A stretch of 60,665 nt of DNA from Rhodospirillaceae bacterium (GTDB lineage Bacteria; Pseudomonadota; Alphaproteobacteria; Rhodospirillales; UBA2165). The stretch covers positions 101,406 through 162,070 of the forward strand of contig JABIHH010000052.1 in assembly GCA_018649725.1 (NCBI GenBank), given 5' to 3'. Within the stretch, counting starts at the first letter, position 1; every line of letters starts with the position of its first letter. Position numbers and translations under genes: made by a program. Below, piece after piece: positions 51,372 through 60,602 of the stretch. The notes below the pieces were generated by a model. The model did no database searches. It was not told where the DNA came from and was given only the letters and a program-made list of their open reading frames with translations.

Positions 51372-52559
51372 CTATTTAACGCGCTCAATTGCGATCGCTG
51401 TTCCCTCGCCGCCGCCAATGCAGAGTGAGGCAACGCCTTTGGTCATATCATATTTCTCCAAAGCGTTCATCAGTGTCACAATTATCCGTGCCCCTGAGGC
51501 TCCGACAGGGTGACCGAGCGCGCAGGCACCGCCATGAACGTTCACTTTATCGGCCGATAAGCCCAAATCCTGCATCGCGGCCATGGTAACGACGGCAAAA
51601 GCTTCATTGATCTCGTAAAGGTCAACTTCATCCTTATCCCAACCAACCTTATCTAGCACCTTTTTAATAGCGCCAATGGGCGCTGTCGTGAACCATTCCG
51701 GCTCCTGGGCGTGGGACGCATGGGCATGAATGATGGCCAACGGCTTGAGGCCGCGCTTTTCAGCTTCGGATTGGCGCATCAAAATGAGCGCTGCCGCCCC
51801 ATCAGAGATCGAGCTGGAATTCGCTGCCGTCACCGAGCCATCTTTGGCAAAGGCTGGGCGAAGCGTTGGGATTTTTTCCGGCATGGCGTTGCCGGGCTGC
51901 TCATCCGTATCAACGACCGTTTCGCCTTTTCTGGTTTTGACCGTTACTGGGACAATTTCCTTGGCAAAAGTACCGTCTTCTGAGGCTTTTTGGGCTCGAT
52001 CCAGGGATCTCAAGGCAAACTCGTCCTGTGCTTCCCGGGTAAACTGATAGCTTTGCGCCGTTGCTTCGGCATACGCACCCATCAGCTTGCCAGGCTCATA
52101 CGCATCTTCGAGGCCATCCAGGAACATATGATCTTTAACTTCACCATGTCCCATCCGCATGCCACCTCTGGCATTTGGCAGAAGATACGGCGCGTTGCTC
52201 ATGCTTTCCATACCACCGGCAACCATCACATCGTGCGAGCCCGCCAAGATATTATCATGCGCGAACATCGTCGCTTTCATGCCGGAGCCGCACATTTTAT
52301 TGATTGTCGTGGCGCCCTTATCTTTGGGAATACCGGCACCGATCGCGGCTTGCCGTGCAGGAGCCTGCTTTTGGCCAGCCGCCAAGACAACCCCCATAAT
52401 GACATCATCAATATCTTCGGCTTTGATGCCAGCACGCTTGATGGCTTCCGCAATTGCTGCCGAGCCTAACTCCGGCGCCGGCACGCTATCAAAATCACCC
52501 GCCAAACCACCCATCGGGGTTCGCGCGGCACCAACAATTACGACAGGGTCTAAGGACAT
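51372..52559 (-). CDS. Acetyl-CoA C-acetyltransferase (thiolase)
   Basis: A 395-residue thiolase. The nucleophilic Cys90 lies in NKMCGSGMKA, and the C-terminal motifs are NVHGGACALGHPVGASGARI and CIGGGEGTAIAIER with the second catalytic Cys. It makes acetoacetyl-CoA from two acetyl-CoA or performs the reverse. It is the first gene of an operon with SDR, HCCA isomerase-like and enoyl-CoA hydratase genes. Confidence 0.96.
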   Translation of the reverse strand: MSLDPVVIVGAARTPMGGLAGDFDSVPAPELGSAAIAEAIKRAGIKAEDIDDVIMGVVLAAGQKQAPARQAAIGAGIPKDKGATTINKMCGSGMKATMFAHDNILAGSHDVMVAGGMESMSNAPYLLPNARGGMRMGHGEVKDHMFLDGLEDAYEPGKLMGAYAEATAQSYQFTREAQDEFALRSLDRAQKASEDGTFAKEIVPVTVKTRKGETVVDTDEQPGNAMPEKIPTLRPAFAKDGSVTAANSSSISDGAAALILMRQSEAEKRGLKPLAIIHAHASHAQEPEWFTTAPIGAIKKVLDKVGWDKDEVDLYEINEAFAVVTMAAMQDLGLSADKVNVHGGACALGHPVGASGARIIVTLMNALEKYDMTKGVASLCIGGGEGTAIAIERVK

Positions 52560-52651
52560 TTTTTATCTCTTTTCATAAGGTCAATTTGCGATGAATTTTG
52601 AGCTGATTGTAACCATCATTTTGTTAGGTGCCAGAACAAAAGTTAAGAATT

Positions 52652-52969
52652 TCAGATTAATTCGTAAATGAAACCAGCGGCAGATATCACAATAATACCT
52701 CTCGCAATATAGCCCCAGCCCTGCCAATTCACATTGAACGCCGAGCGCCAGATGCCAACACCGGCATAAAGGGAATAGGCGAGCAAGATTAAAGCAGCAG
52801 CCAAGTCCGGCAATAGGTCAAATTGAACTAGATTTAGAACCAGCGTCCAAAACACCCAACCGCCAGCCACACCTATCAGCCAATAGGCCTGCCACAGGCG
52901 CGCCTCGCCTTGCCAATGCCGAATAATGAGGTGGCGGTATTTTGAGTTATTTTGCGTTTCATCAGTCAT
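52652..52969 (-). CDS. Small membrane protein, unknown
   Basis: About 105 residues with three hydrophobic helices (about 32-52, 57-77, 87-103). The N-terminal HLIIRHWQGEARLWQAYWLIG segment is common to small alphaproteobacterial membrane proteins of unknown function. Start ATG 52969 is preferred to 52996. No partner is obvious. Confidence 0.65.
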   Translation of the reverse strand: MTDETQNNSKYRHLIIRHWQGEARLWQAYWLIGVAGGWVFWTLVLNLVQFDLLPDLAAALILLAYSLYAGVGIWRSAFNVNWQGWGYIARGIIVISAAGFIYELI

Positions 52970-53113
52970 TGGAAAGCCATACACCAGAATCAACAAGACG
53001 TCATGACCTAGGATTTATCGAAGCAAACCAAGAGAACACGTACCTTATCTAGTGACAGGCAACTATTCGCTCGGCACTATGGCACCAAAGTTAAAGGGAA
53101 TTTTATAGATTTC

Positions 53114-53893
53114 ATGTGGTCTTTCGAAAATCTAATCATTATTACCGTCACCTTTATTCTGGCGGGCTCGGTAAAGGGCATCATTGGCTTAGGCTTGCCT
53201 TCCGTCTCACTGGCACTTTTGACGGCAACGCTGGGTCTCAAAGATGCCATGGCGATCATGCTCATCCCAACATTTTTCACCAATATATTACAAAGCTTGG
53301 TTGGCGGGCATTTCAAATTTATCGCTAAGAAATTCGCCACACTGATCATCGCCGCGTTCATCGGCACGTGGTTTGCTGCCGGCATTCTGGCAAAATCAGA
53401 AGCGGCTTTATTATCCGGTTTGCTTGGTCTTTCCATCTGCTCTTATGCCGGCGTCTCACTGTTCACACCACAAATTCCGCCGCCCGGAAAACATGAGACC
53501 TGGTTATCGCCAATTGTCGGCGCGTTTAGTGGATTTCTCACCGGCTTGACCGGCTCGTTCATCATGCCGGGCGTGATTTACCTGCAAGCGGTTGGTCTGC
53601 CGAGAGATGTATTGATCCAAGCCATGGGCGTCGTCTTCACCATGGCCACCCTCGGGCTGGCCGTTGCCCTAGGCGGGCATGAGTTACTGCCCAAAGAGAC
53701 CATGATGGTTTCCGCTGCTGCTCTGGTTCCAGCATTTGGCGGCATGTGGCTTGGTCAAAGAATTCGCAAACGCATCCCGGAACCACAATTTCGCCGCGTT
53801 TTCTTCATCGGCCTGCTATTATTAGGGATTTACATCATTGTTCGGGCTTTGCTGAGAGAAGAAGTCAGGGTGTTTTTAGGATTAGCGAGTTGA
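53114..53893 (+). CDS. TauE/SafE family sulfite exporter-like protein
   Basis: A 259-residue membrane protein with about eight helices in two related halves. Typical motifs are GSVKGIIGLGLPSVSLALL in the first half and GAFSGFLTGLTGSFIMPGVIYLQAVGL in the second. Family members export sulfite or organosulfonates. Its stop overlaps a TTG start for the downstream methyltransferase, so coupling is likely. Confidence 0.93.
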   Translation: MWSFENLIIITVTFILAGSVKGIIGLGLPSVSLALLTATLGLKDAMAIMLIPTFFTNILQSLVGGHFKFIAKKFATLIIAAFIGTWFAAGILAKSEAALLSGLLGLSICSYAGVSLFTPQIPPPGKHETWLSPIVGAFSGFLTGLTGSFIMPGVIYLQAVGLPRDVLIQAMGVVFTMATLGLAVALGGHELLPKETMMVSAAALVPAFGGMWLGQRIRKRIPEPQFRRVFFIGLLLLGIYIIVRALLREEVRVFLGLAS

Positions 53894-54681
53894 ACCAACC
53901 AGATCATACCGCCCCACCCTCATGGCTTAGGACCCCGCTGGTCCTTCTTCTTTTGTCGCAGATTTCAGGTTTTATCATTGCCTTCGCCGGCGCAATATCG
54001 ACGACAGCGCTGACCGGCCAGACCATTCATCCTCTCGTAACCCTCTTGGTGCAAGGCGTCGTCAGCGCGTTTATTGGTCACCGCTTGGGCTTGGCGCGAT
54101 GGTGGGTGCCGGTTCAGATTATTCTGCCGCCTGCGACATTGATTGCGACCGCCTGGCAGGTGCCGCCGTGGATATTTCTAGCCGTCTTTGTCGCCTTGCT
54201 GCTGGTTTACTGGAACACGGCGCGCAATCGGGTGCCCCTATACCTCACCAATCGGACAACGTGGTCGGCGCTGAGCGAGCTATTGCCGGAAGAGAAAGGT
54301 GGACGTTTTGTCGATATCGGCTGCGGCATTGGCGGTGCACTTTTGTACATGGCGCGAAAACGGCCCGACATGACTTTTGTCGGCATAGAATCCGCACCAC
54401 TTCCATTTGCCCTGGCTTGGCTTAGACGTCTCCTCACCAGCACCCGTAATCTCGAGCTCAAATATGGTGATTTCTGGAAAGAGGATTTGTCCACTTATGA
54501 CGTCGCTTATGCATTTCTGTCGCCCGAACCGATGCCCCGGTTATTTGAGAAAGCCAAAGCCGATATGAAAGCTGAAACCCAGCTTATCAGCAACTCGTTC
54601 GTCGTTCCTGACCACCCGGCAAACGAAATTGTCAGCGTTGACGACAGCCGCGAAACCAAACTCCACATCTGGAAGAATTAA
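53890..54681 (+). CDS. Membrane-anchored SAM-dependent methyltransferase
   Basis: About 263 residues. Three or four N-terminal hydrophobic helices (about 12-110) are followed by a class I methyltransferase domain with FVDIGCGIGGALLYMARKRP (motif I) and FVGIESAPLPFALAWL. Start TTG 53890 overlaps the TauE stop codon (TTGA) and has AGGA upstream; a longer in-frame start at 53746 would overlap TauE by 148 bp and is unlikely. The substrate is unknown, perhaps a membrane lipid. Confidence 0.82.
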   Translation: MNQPDHTAPPSWLRTPLVLLLLSQISGFIIAFAGAISTTALTGQTIHPLVTLLVQGVVSAFIGHRLGLARWWVPVQIILPPATLIATAWQVPPWIFLAVFVALLLVYWNTARNRVPLYLTNRTTWSALSELLPEEKGGRFVDIGCGIGGALLYMARKRPDMTFVGIESAPLPFALAWLRRLLTSTRNLELKYGDFWKEDLSTYDVAYAFLSPEPMPRLFEKAKADMKAETQLISNSFVVPDHPANEIVSVDDSRETKLHIWKN

Positions 54682-56063
54682 AGCAAGAGGCTGGCAGCCA
54701 AGCCTAAGAACACATAGAAGCCCACAACATCGGTGATTGAGGTGAGGAAGGCGCTTGAGGCGACTGCGGGGTCGTAGCCCATGCGCTGTAACAAGATTGG
54801 CAAAGCGCTGCCGGTAAAGCCGGCGACGATGAGGTTAATGACGATGGCCAATCCAATCACGCCGCCAAGGGCCGGACTGCCGAACCAGGCCCAGGCGACC
54901 GCGCCGATCAGGATCGCAAATAAAATACCGTTCAAAACACCGACCGCAACTTCCTTGCCAATGGTGCGGTAGGCATTGGACATTGTCAGCTCTTTCATGG
55001 CGATCGCACGCACCGCCACGGTCAGCGTTTGCACCGATGCCGTTCCTCCCATCGTCGCGACAATTGGCATCAGCACGGCGAGCGCGACCATTTCTTCAAT
55101 GGTCCCGGCAAAAAAGCTGATCACATAAGCGGCAATCATCGCCGCCCCCAGATGAATGAGCAGCCAGGAAAAACGTGACTTCATCGTATCAATAACAGCA
55201 GAGTAGAGATCATCTTCCTCACCTACACCGGCGAGACGCATGATATCTTCTTCATGTTCTTCATAGATAACGTCGACAATATCATCGACGGTGATGACAC
55301 CGACCAGTCGGCCCGCCCCGTCAACCACCGGTGCCGATATCAAATCACGCTGGCGAAACAGAAAGGCGACTTCTTCCTGATCCATCTCGACCGGCACAAT
55401 CTTGATGTGCTTGCGCATTACGTCGGTCAGTTCAACATCACGGCCCGTGCGCATCACCCTGCTTAGCGGCACAGTACCGACCGGATTGTGGAGCGGATCT
55501 ACGAGGAACAAATCAAAAAAATCGGTCGGCAGGTTTTCGGTATCGCGCATATAATCGATCGCTTGGCCGACCGTCCAATGCATCGGCACGGCGACGACTT
55601 CGCGTTGCATAAGTCGGCCCGCACTGTCTTCGGGGTAGGACAAGCCCTGCTCGATGAGCGAGCGCTCACCTGCCGGTAAGGCTTCCAGAACTTCTTGTTG
55701 CTCATCGGTATTTAGCTCTTCAACGACGTCCAGTGCATCATCCGTATCGAGCCCGGCGACAGCTTCAGCAATATGACTGATACCAAGCTGATCAATAACG
55801 CGCTCACGGACCGTATCATCCAGCTCAGCGAACACGTTGGGATCAAAATCACTTCTAAGAGCTTCAACGAGTTCAGCCCGCCTTACATGAGCAAGGTTCT
55901 CCAAAAGGTCGGCGAGATCCGCATAGTGGAGCGACTGGGCGAGCGAGATCGCTTCGGTCGTCTCGTTTTGATCTAGGGCGAGATTTACCGCGGCAATAAA
56001 TTCAGGTGTTAATTCATGGGCAGCGCCTGAGTTATTGACGCCGATAACAGTCTCTTCCGTCAA
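54678..56063 (-). CDS. mgtE: Magnesium transporter MgtE
   Basis: A 461-residue protein: N-terminal superhelical domain (about 20-135), two CBS domains (about 136-265), and five C-terminal membrane helices (about 300-460) with the TVAVRAIAMKELT and VINLIVAGFTGSALPILLQRMGYDPAVASSAFLTSITDVVGF motifs for the Mg2+ pore. The CBS/N domains gate the channel by sensing cytosolic magnesium. It overlaps the maeB stop by 4 bp (ATGA), so it is translationally coupled to it. It ends 4 bp inside the convergent methyltransferase gene. Confidence 0.96.
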   Translation of the reverse strand: MTEETVIGVNNSGAAHELTPEFIAAVNLALDQNETTEAISLAQSLHYADLADLLENLAHVRRAELVEALRSDFDPNVFAELDDTVRERVIDQLGISHIAEAVAGLDTDDALDVVEELNTDEQQEVLEALPAGERSLIEQGLSYPEDSAGRLMQREVVAVPMHWTVGQAIDYMRDTENLPTDFFDLFLVDPLHNPVGTVPLSRVMRTGRDVELTDVMRKHIKIVPVEMDQEEVAFLFRQRDLISAPVVDGAGRLVGVITVDDIVDVIYEEHEEDIMRLAGVGEEDDLYSAVIDTMKSRFSWLLIHLGAAMIAAYVISFFAGTIEEMVALAVLMPIVATMGGTASVQTLTVAVRAIAMKELTMSNAYRTIGKEVAVGVLNGILFAILIGAVAWAWFGSPALGGVIGLAIVINLIVAGFTGSALPILLQRMGYDPAVASSAFLTSITDVVGFYVFLGLAASLLL

Positions 56064-58348
56064 AGGGGCAACTCCCCGTCGGTCTCGCCTTGCGCCTCCA
56101 CGACAGCTACGGCGGTCATGTTGATGATGCCGCGCGCAGTGACACCTTCGGCCAAAATATGCGCCGGTTGGTTCATGCCGAGCAGCATCGGCCCGACGGC
56201 CAATCCTTCGGCCAGCATCCGCACCAAGTTATAGGAGATATTCGCCGCATCAAGAGACGGCATTACCAATAGATTGGCCGATCCTGTAAGCGGAGAATCG
56301 GTCACAAGCTTGTCGCGCATTTCCTGGGACAGAGCAGCATCAGCATGCATTTCGCCATCGACCTCAAGCTCGGGATCAAGTTTGCGAATAAGCTCAACAG
56401 CATCGCGCATTTTGCGCGCGGTCGGTCGATTTGAACTACCGAAATTGGAATGAGACAGCAAAGCGGCTTTTGGCGTAATGCCAAAACGCCGAATGTTTCG
56501 AGCGGCCAAGACCGTAAAATCAGCAATTTGCTCAGCGCTTGGTCCAGGGTTAACAAAGGGGTCAACGAGGAAATATGTTCCCTTAGACATGATCAGCATG
56601 CTCATTGATGCAGCGCGGCTGACATGGGAATTCAAGCCGATAATTTTAAACAAATGAGGGAGGTGTTCGGTGTAGCGCCCGGTCGCACCGCAGATCAAAG
56701 CATCGGCCTCCTTGCGCTTAACCATCAGGGCCGCGATTACTGTATTATTTGTTCGCACCATCGTTCGGGCTTCGTTCATCGACGTACCTGCCCGGCTCAT
56801 CAATGAATGATAGAGCTCCCAATATTCGCGGTAGCGGTCATCGCGCTCTGGATCAACCAGCTCGAAATCTTCGTCGATTTTGAGACGCGAGCCGAGTTGT
56901 TCGATCCGCAAAGCAACAACGTTGCGGCGGCCGATCAATATTGGCTTAACAATACCCTCATCGACGCAATTTTGAACGGCCCGAAGGACGCGCTGAGATT
57001 CTCCTTCGGCATAAACCACGCGCTTGGGATTTTCGCGCGCCTGCTCGAAGACCGGCCTCATCACATAGCCGGATCTAAAGACAAATTCATGGAGCTTTTG
57101 ATGATAGGCGTCAAAATCCTCAATTGGCCGCGTCGCGACACCGGACTCCATTGCAGCTTTGGCAACTGCCGGCGCAAGCTCGACCAACAATCTTGGATCA
57201 AACGGCTTCGGGATTAAATATTCCGGCCCAAAGTTTAATTCCTGAAGACCGTAAGCCTTCACGACTGTCTCATCCGACTCAGCTTCCGCCAGTTTACAAA
57301 GCGCATGAACGCAGGCCAACTTCATCTCGTCATTGATGGCCGTCGCGCCAACGTCCAGGGCGCCCCTGAACAGAAACGGAAAGCACAAAACATTGTTCAC
57401 CTGATTGGGATAATCGGTACGCCCGGTCGCCATGACCGCATCATCGCGCACTTCTTTGACGGCTTCAGGGCGAATTTCAGGCTCGGGATTAGCGAGCGCC
57501 AAAATGAGAGGACGCGCCGCCATTTCTTTAACCATCTCAGGCTTTAAAACGCCGGGCGCGGAAACGCCTAAGAAGACATCAGCACCGCCAATTACATCAC
57601 CAAGGGTGCGGGCGTCGGTTTTTTGGGCATAACGCGCATTGTACTCATTGGTCTCTTCGACACGGCCTTCATAGATCACGCCAGCGATATCAGAGACGAA
57701 GATGTTTTTCTTTTTCACGCCAAGTTTGACCAACAAATCAAGGCAGGCCAAGGCCGCCGAACCGGCACCGGAGCAGACGAGTTTGATATCATCAATCTTT
57801 TTGTCGACGACTTTGAGTCCGTTGAGAATGGCAGCACTCACAATGATCGCTGTGCCATGCTGATCATCATGCATCACCGGGACGTTCATGCGCTCTTTAA
57901 GAGCCGCTTCAATGACAAAACATTCCGGTGCTTTGATATCTTCGAGATTCACACCGCCGAAAGTCGGCTCCAACGCAGCAACGATATCGACAAATTTCTC
58001 AGGGTCAGTTTCATCGATTTCGATATCAAACACATTGATGCCAGCAAATTTTTTAAACAGTCCCGCCTTACCTTCCATGACGGGCTTGGAGGCGAGCGCG
58101 CCGATATTACCCAGCCCCAAAACAGCCGTGCCGTTGGAAATCACGGCGACCAAGTTACCGCGCGACGTCATATTGGCCGCCTCGGCTGGGTCTTCAACGA
58201 TCAGCATAGAAGCTGCGGCAACTCCCGGCGAATAAGCCAGCGACAAATCATGCTGGTTGGCGAGAGGTTTCGTTGTAACCACCGCAACCTTACCCGGTGT
58301 CGGATAACGATGGTAATCTAGTGCCTCTTGATCAAGTTTATCAGCCAC
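56060..58348 (-). CDS. maeB: NADP-dependent malic enzyme (MaeB type)
   Basis: A 762-residue enzyme. The malic N-terminal domain (about 10-160, with YSPGVAAAS and the [11 protein letters not shown] motif), the NAD(P) domain (about 160-430, with [20 protein letters not shown]) and a C-terminal phosphotransacetylase-like domain (about 430-762) form the MaeB architecture. It decarboxylates malate to pyruvate; the C-terminal domain is regulatory, sensing acetyl-CoA. The start is GTG 58348 with GGGAGAGG. It is first in the maeB-mgtE operon. Confidence 0.96.
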   Translation of the reverse strand: MADKLDQEALDYHRYPTPGKVAVVTTKPLANQHDLSLAYSPGVAAASMLIVEDPAEAANMTSRGNLVAVISNGTAVLGLGNIGALASKPVMEGKAGLFKKFAGINVFDIEIDETDPEKFVDIVAALEPTFGGVNLEDIKAPECFVIEAALKERMNVPVMHDDQHGTAIIVSAAILNGLKVVDKKIDDIKLVCSGAGSAALACLDLLVKLGVKKKNIFVSDIAGVIYEGRVEETNEYNARYAQKTDARTLGDVIGGADVFLGVSAPGVLKPEMVKEMAARPLILALANPEPEIRPEAVKEVRDDAVMATGRTDYPNQVNNVLCFPFLFRGALDVGATAINDEMKLACVHALCKLAEAESDETVVKAYGLQELNFGPEYLIPKPFDPRLLVELAPAVAKAAMESGVATRPIEDFDAYHQKLHEFVFRSGYVMRPVFEQARENPKRVVYAEGESQRVLRAVQNCVDEGIVKPILIGRRNVVALRIEQLGSRLKIDEDFELVDPERDDRYREYWELYHSLMSRAGTSMNEARTMVRTNNTVIAALMVKRKEADALICGATGRYTEHLPHLFKIIGLNSHVSRAASMSMLIMSKGTYFLVDPFVNPGPSAEQIADFTVLAARNIRRFGITPKAALLSHSNFGSSNRPTARKMRDAVELIRKLDPELEVDGEMHADAALSQEMRDKLVTDSPLTGSANLLVMPSLDAANISYNLVRMLAEGLAVGPMLLGMNQPAHILAEGVTARGIINMTAVAVVEAQGETDGELPL

Positions 58349-58511
58349 ATGCCTCTCCCAAATTTATTCACCACTAATGCATTGGTTATGCATCACAAAT
58401 CATAGCGTCTTCCATGAGTTACTTTAGGTTTTTCTGCAATATTTCCAAACATTCTTTTCTAAACGCACTTAGGAATTTGGAATGCATCTTCAAAGTAACC
58501 ACATCATTGCT

Positions 58512-58919
58512 ATGGCCTACCAGTACTCTATTCATCCCGATATAAATTGCGTCTATGTTGAACATACCGGCACCTTTGAAGTCGACGAGGAACAACACCA
58601 GCTCATCGAAATGGAGGCCAATCCGCATTTCACTCGTGGCATGGATATTTTGCGCGATATATCGGCAACATCTTTCCCAGAGATCTATAATTTTGAATAC
58701 TTTAAACACCAGAGCCACTCTCAATTTAAAGATATTGCCAGTGGTCTAGGGCGCTGTAAAATTGCTTGGGTATTAGGCAATGGACGGGATTATGGATTGG
58801 TTCGTCAATGGGTCACGACGTTAAATCTAACAAGTGCGACCATCGAAAGAAAGCCGTTCCGCGATATTGATGCTGCCAAAGACTGGCTTAATGTTCCCAA
58901 GGATTATTCTTTTTCTTGA
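58512..58919 (+). CDS. SpoIIAA/STAS-like protein (paralogue 2)
   Basis: About 135 residues, paralogue of the 33148 gene. Shared blocks: the N-terminal (Y/S)-I-x-PD-x-NC-(V/L), ILRDI / VLRDY near 45, and ERKPFRDIDAAKDWLNV / ERRLFRDIEEAKQWLGI at the end. Start ATG 58512 aligns with paralogue 1; ATG 58482 has AGGA upstream and is also possible. It is divergent from maeB. It may be a STAS-type regulator; no partner is next to it. Confidence 0.72.
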   Translation: MAYQYSIHPDINCVYVEHTGTFEVDEEQHQLIEMEANPHFTRGMDILRDISATSFPEIYNFEYFKHQSHSQFKDIASGLGRCKIAWVLGNGRDYGLVRQWVTTLNLTSATIERKPFRDIDAAKDWLNVPKDYSFS

Positions 58920-58935
58920 GCTAGAATAAACCAGT

Positions 58936-60165
58936 TTATCCAGCTTTCAATTTACTATCCACTTTGACCTCGGAATGCAGCGTGCGGTGAACGGGACATT
59001 TTTCAGCAATTACCAGAAGTGACTGGCGCTGCTCTTCGCTGAGGTCGCCATCCAGCATTATTTCTCGCTCAATTTGGTCAACTTTACCGTCCTGAGTTTC
59101 ACAACCTTCGCAATCTTCAGCATGGATTTTATCATGACGCAGTGTTACCGAGGCGCGCTTCAACGGTATCTTTTTGCGATCCGCATACATACGAATTGTC
59201 ATGGTGGTGCACGCACCGAGCCCGGAAAGCAGCAAATCATACGGCGTTGGGCCCGTGTCCGTCCCGCCATAGGACGGAGGTTCGTCGGCACGGAGAATAT
59301 GCCTGCCACCGACCGAGACAATTTGAGCGAATTTCCCTTCGCCGGTTTCCTGAACAACGACTTCGCCTTGCAACGATTTAGGAGCCTCAATGGCTTCTTC
59401 TTCCCCGAGATAACGGCCGGCCCACGCGGCGATCACTTCTGCGACATAGATAGCATCTTGTTTTTTAGACAATAAATGGTCAGCCTCATCCAAGGTGACA
59501 AAGCTTTTGGGGTGTTTGGCAGCGCCATAAATCTCGGCGGCATTCTCAATTCCAACTTGGACATCTCCCGGCGCATGGAATACCAGCAAGGCCTTACCAA
59601 GATTGGCAATGCGGTCGCGCTGATTTTGCCCGCCAATATCGTCGAGGAATTGCTTTTTTATAACAAAAGGACGCCCGCCCAGCGTAACCTCAGCTTCACC
59701 ATTTTCCGAAATATCTTGAACGGCATGAGAGAAATTATCCGAGACATGGGCTGGGTCATACGGCGCGCCAATGGTCGCGACCGCCTGCACCGCAGCGATT
59801 TCCCCCGCAGCAGCCAAAACTGCAGCACCGCCTAAGCTGTGACCGACCAGAATGCTGGGTGCCTCATGAGTGTCGGTCAGCCAATTCGCGGCGGCGATTA
59901 AATCGCCAACATTTGAGGTGAAGTTTGTATTGGCGAATTCGCCGTCACTATGGCCAAGACCGGTAAAATCAAAGCGTAATACTGCAATCCCCCGCTCGGC
60001 CAATCCAGCACTCACTCGGGCAGCAGCAAAGATGTCCTTTGAGCATGTAAAACAATGGGCAAACAAAGCATAGGCCCGGGGTGTGCCAATCGGCAAATCC
60101 AACCGCGCCGCCAAATTTTCGCCAAGCGCGCCCGGAAAGGTGATTTTATTGTCTGCCACCATCAT
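58936..60165 (-). CDS. Alpha/beta hydrolase fused to OsmC domain
   Basis: A 409-residue bifunctional protein. The N-terminal serine hydrolase (about 1-255) has the nucleophile elbow GHSLGGAA (Ser110) and a DEADHLL histidine motif. The C-terminal OsmC domain (about 270-405) has Cys in GLGACTTMTIRMYADRKKIPL and EKCPVHRTLHSEV. This fusion is known from proteobacteria. It may handle an acyl hydroperoxide: ester cleavage plus peroxide reduction. Start ATG at 60165 with GAGGAG. Confidence 0.93.
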   Translation of the reverse strand: MMVADNKITFPGALGENLAARLDLPIGTPRAYALFAHCFTCSKDIFAAARVSAGLAERGIAVLRFDFTGLGHSDGEFANTNFTSNVGDLIAAANWLTDTHEAPSILVGHSLGGAAVLAAAGEIAAVQAVATIGAPYDPAHVSDNFSHAVQDISENGEAEVTLGGRPFVIKKQFLDDIGGQNQRDRIANLGKALLVFHAPGDVQVGIENAAEIYGAAKHPKSFVTLDEADHLLSKKQDAIYVAEVIAAWAGRYLGEEEAIEAPKSLQGEVVVQETGEGKFAQIVSVGGRHILRADEPPSYGGTDTGPTPYDLLLSGLGACTTMTIRMYADRKKIPLKRASVTLRHDKIHAEDCEGCETQDGKVDQIEREIMLDGDLSEEQRQSLLVIAEKCPVHRTLHSEVKVDSKLKAG

Positions 60166-60274
60166 TACTCCTCAAGTTTCGAAGAATTACCCTAAACAGT
60201 CTATAACTCAGCCTCAAACCACAAAAAATTTACTTGTTGTTAGCTGTTTTAAATTAACTTTTTGGTAGGAAATG

Positions 60275-60290
60275 ACCTATAAGTATAGGT
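60275..60290. promoter_or_regulatory. Perfect palindrome 1 before the last gene
   Basis: ACCTATA (60275-60281), AG, TATAGGT (60284-60290): a 7-bp inverted repeat. A related palindrome follows at 60329-60343. Both share CCTAT...ATAGG with a centre spacing of about 53 bp, roughly five helical turns. Confidence 0.55.
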
Positions 60291-60328
60291 GCATACTGGG
60301 ATACTCACTGAATTTAAAATATTAAGGA

Positions 60329-60343
60329 CCTATCTAAGATAGG
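60329..60343 (+). promoter_or_regulatory. Palindrome 2 overlapping the ribosome binding site
   Basis: CCTATCT-A-AGATAGG is a perfect 7-bp dyad around one base. Its right arm contains the AGG of the ribosome binding site AGGAAAG (60341-60347) of the gene at 60354. As RNA, CCTATC and GATAGG could pair over a TAA loop and hide the Shine-Dalgarno sequence. As DNA it could be the second operator of a pair. Confidence 0.5.
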
Positions 60344-60353
60344 AAAGTGACAT

Positions 60354-60602
60354 ATGAATAAAGTAGTCGGCTGCCTATTTGTGTCTTTGGCTCTCGCAGT
60401 TATCTTGGTTGTTGACGTTGTTTCAACGGCGCCGCCATGGACTGTCTATGCCGAATGGGCTGGGTTGGTTTTGTCCATTATTGCCGCAATTCTTTATTTT
60501 ATGCAGGCCCGCAAAGATGGAAAATCACAAAAAGCAGCACGTAAGAAAGCGGGCAAAAAGATTACCGACGAGCCTACTGGTGAAAATCTGGTTAAAACCT
60601 AA
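60354..60602 (+). CDS. Small membrane protein, unknown
   Basis: An 82-residue protein with two hydrophobic helices (about 4-26 and 33-50) and a cytoplasmic basic tail (RKDGKSQKAARKKAGKK). SD AGGA 10 bp upstream of the ATG. It is preceded by two similar palindromes, so it is probably regulated. No family recognised. The window ends 63 bp after its stop. Confidence 0.65.
   Translation: MNKVVGCLFVSLALAVILVVDVVSTAPPWTVYAEWAGLVLSIIAAILYFMQARKDGKSQKAARKKAGKKITDEPTGENLVKT

Noticed and set aside
53746-53889. Upstream extension of the methyltransferase gene
   Set aside because: It would overlap TauE by 148 bp; a TTG overlapping the TauE stop, with AGGA upstream, is a better start.
57623-58321. 232-codon frame antisense to maeB
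   Set aside because: Entirely inside the malic enzyme gene; shadow frame without family features.
58367-58376. TTCACCAC near the maeB start as another GTGGTGAA site
   Set aside because: A single 8-bp match without a partner or the A/T tract; most likely chance.
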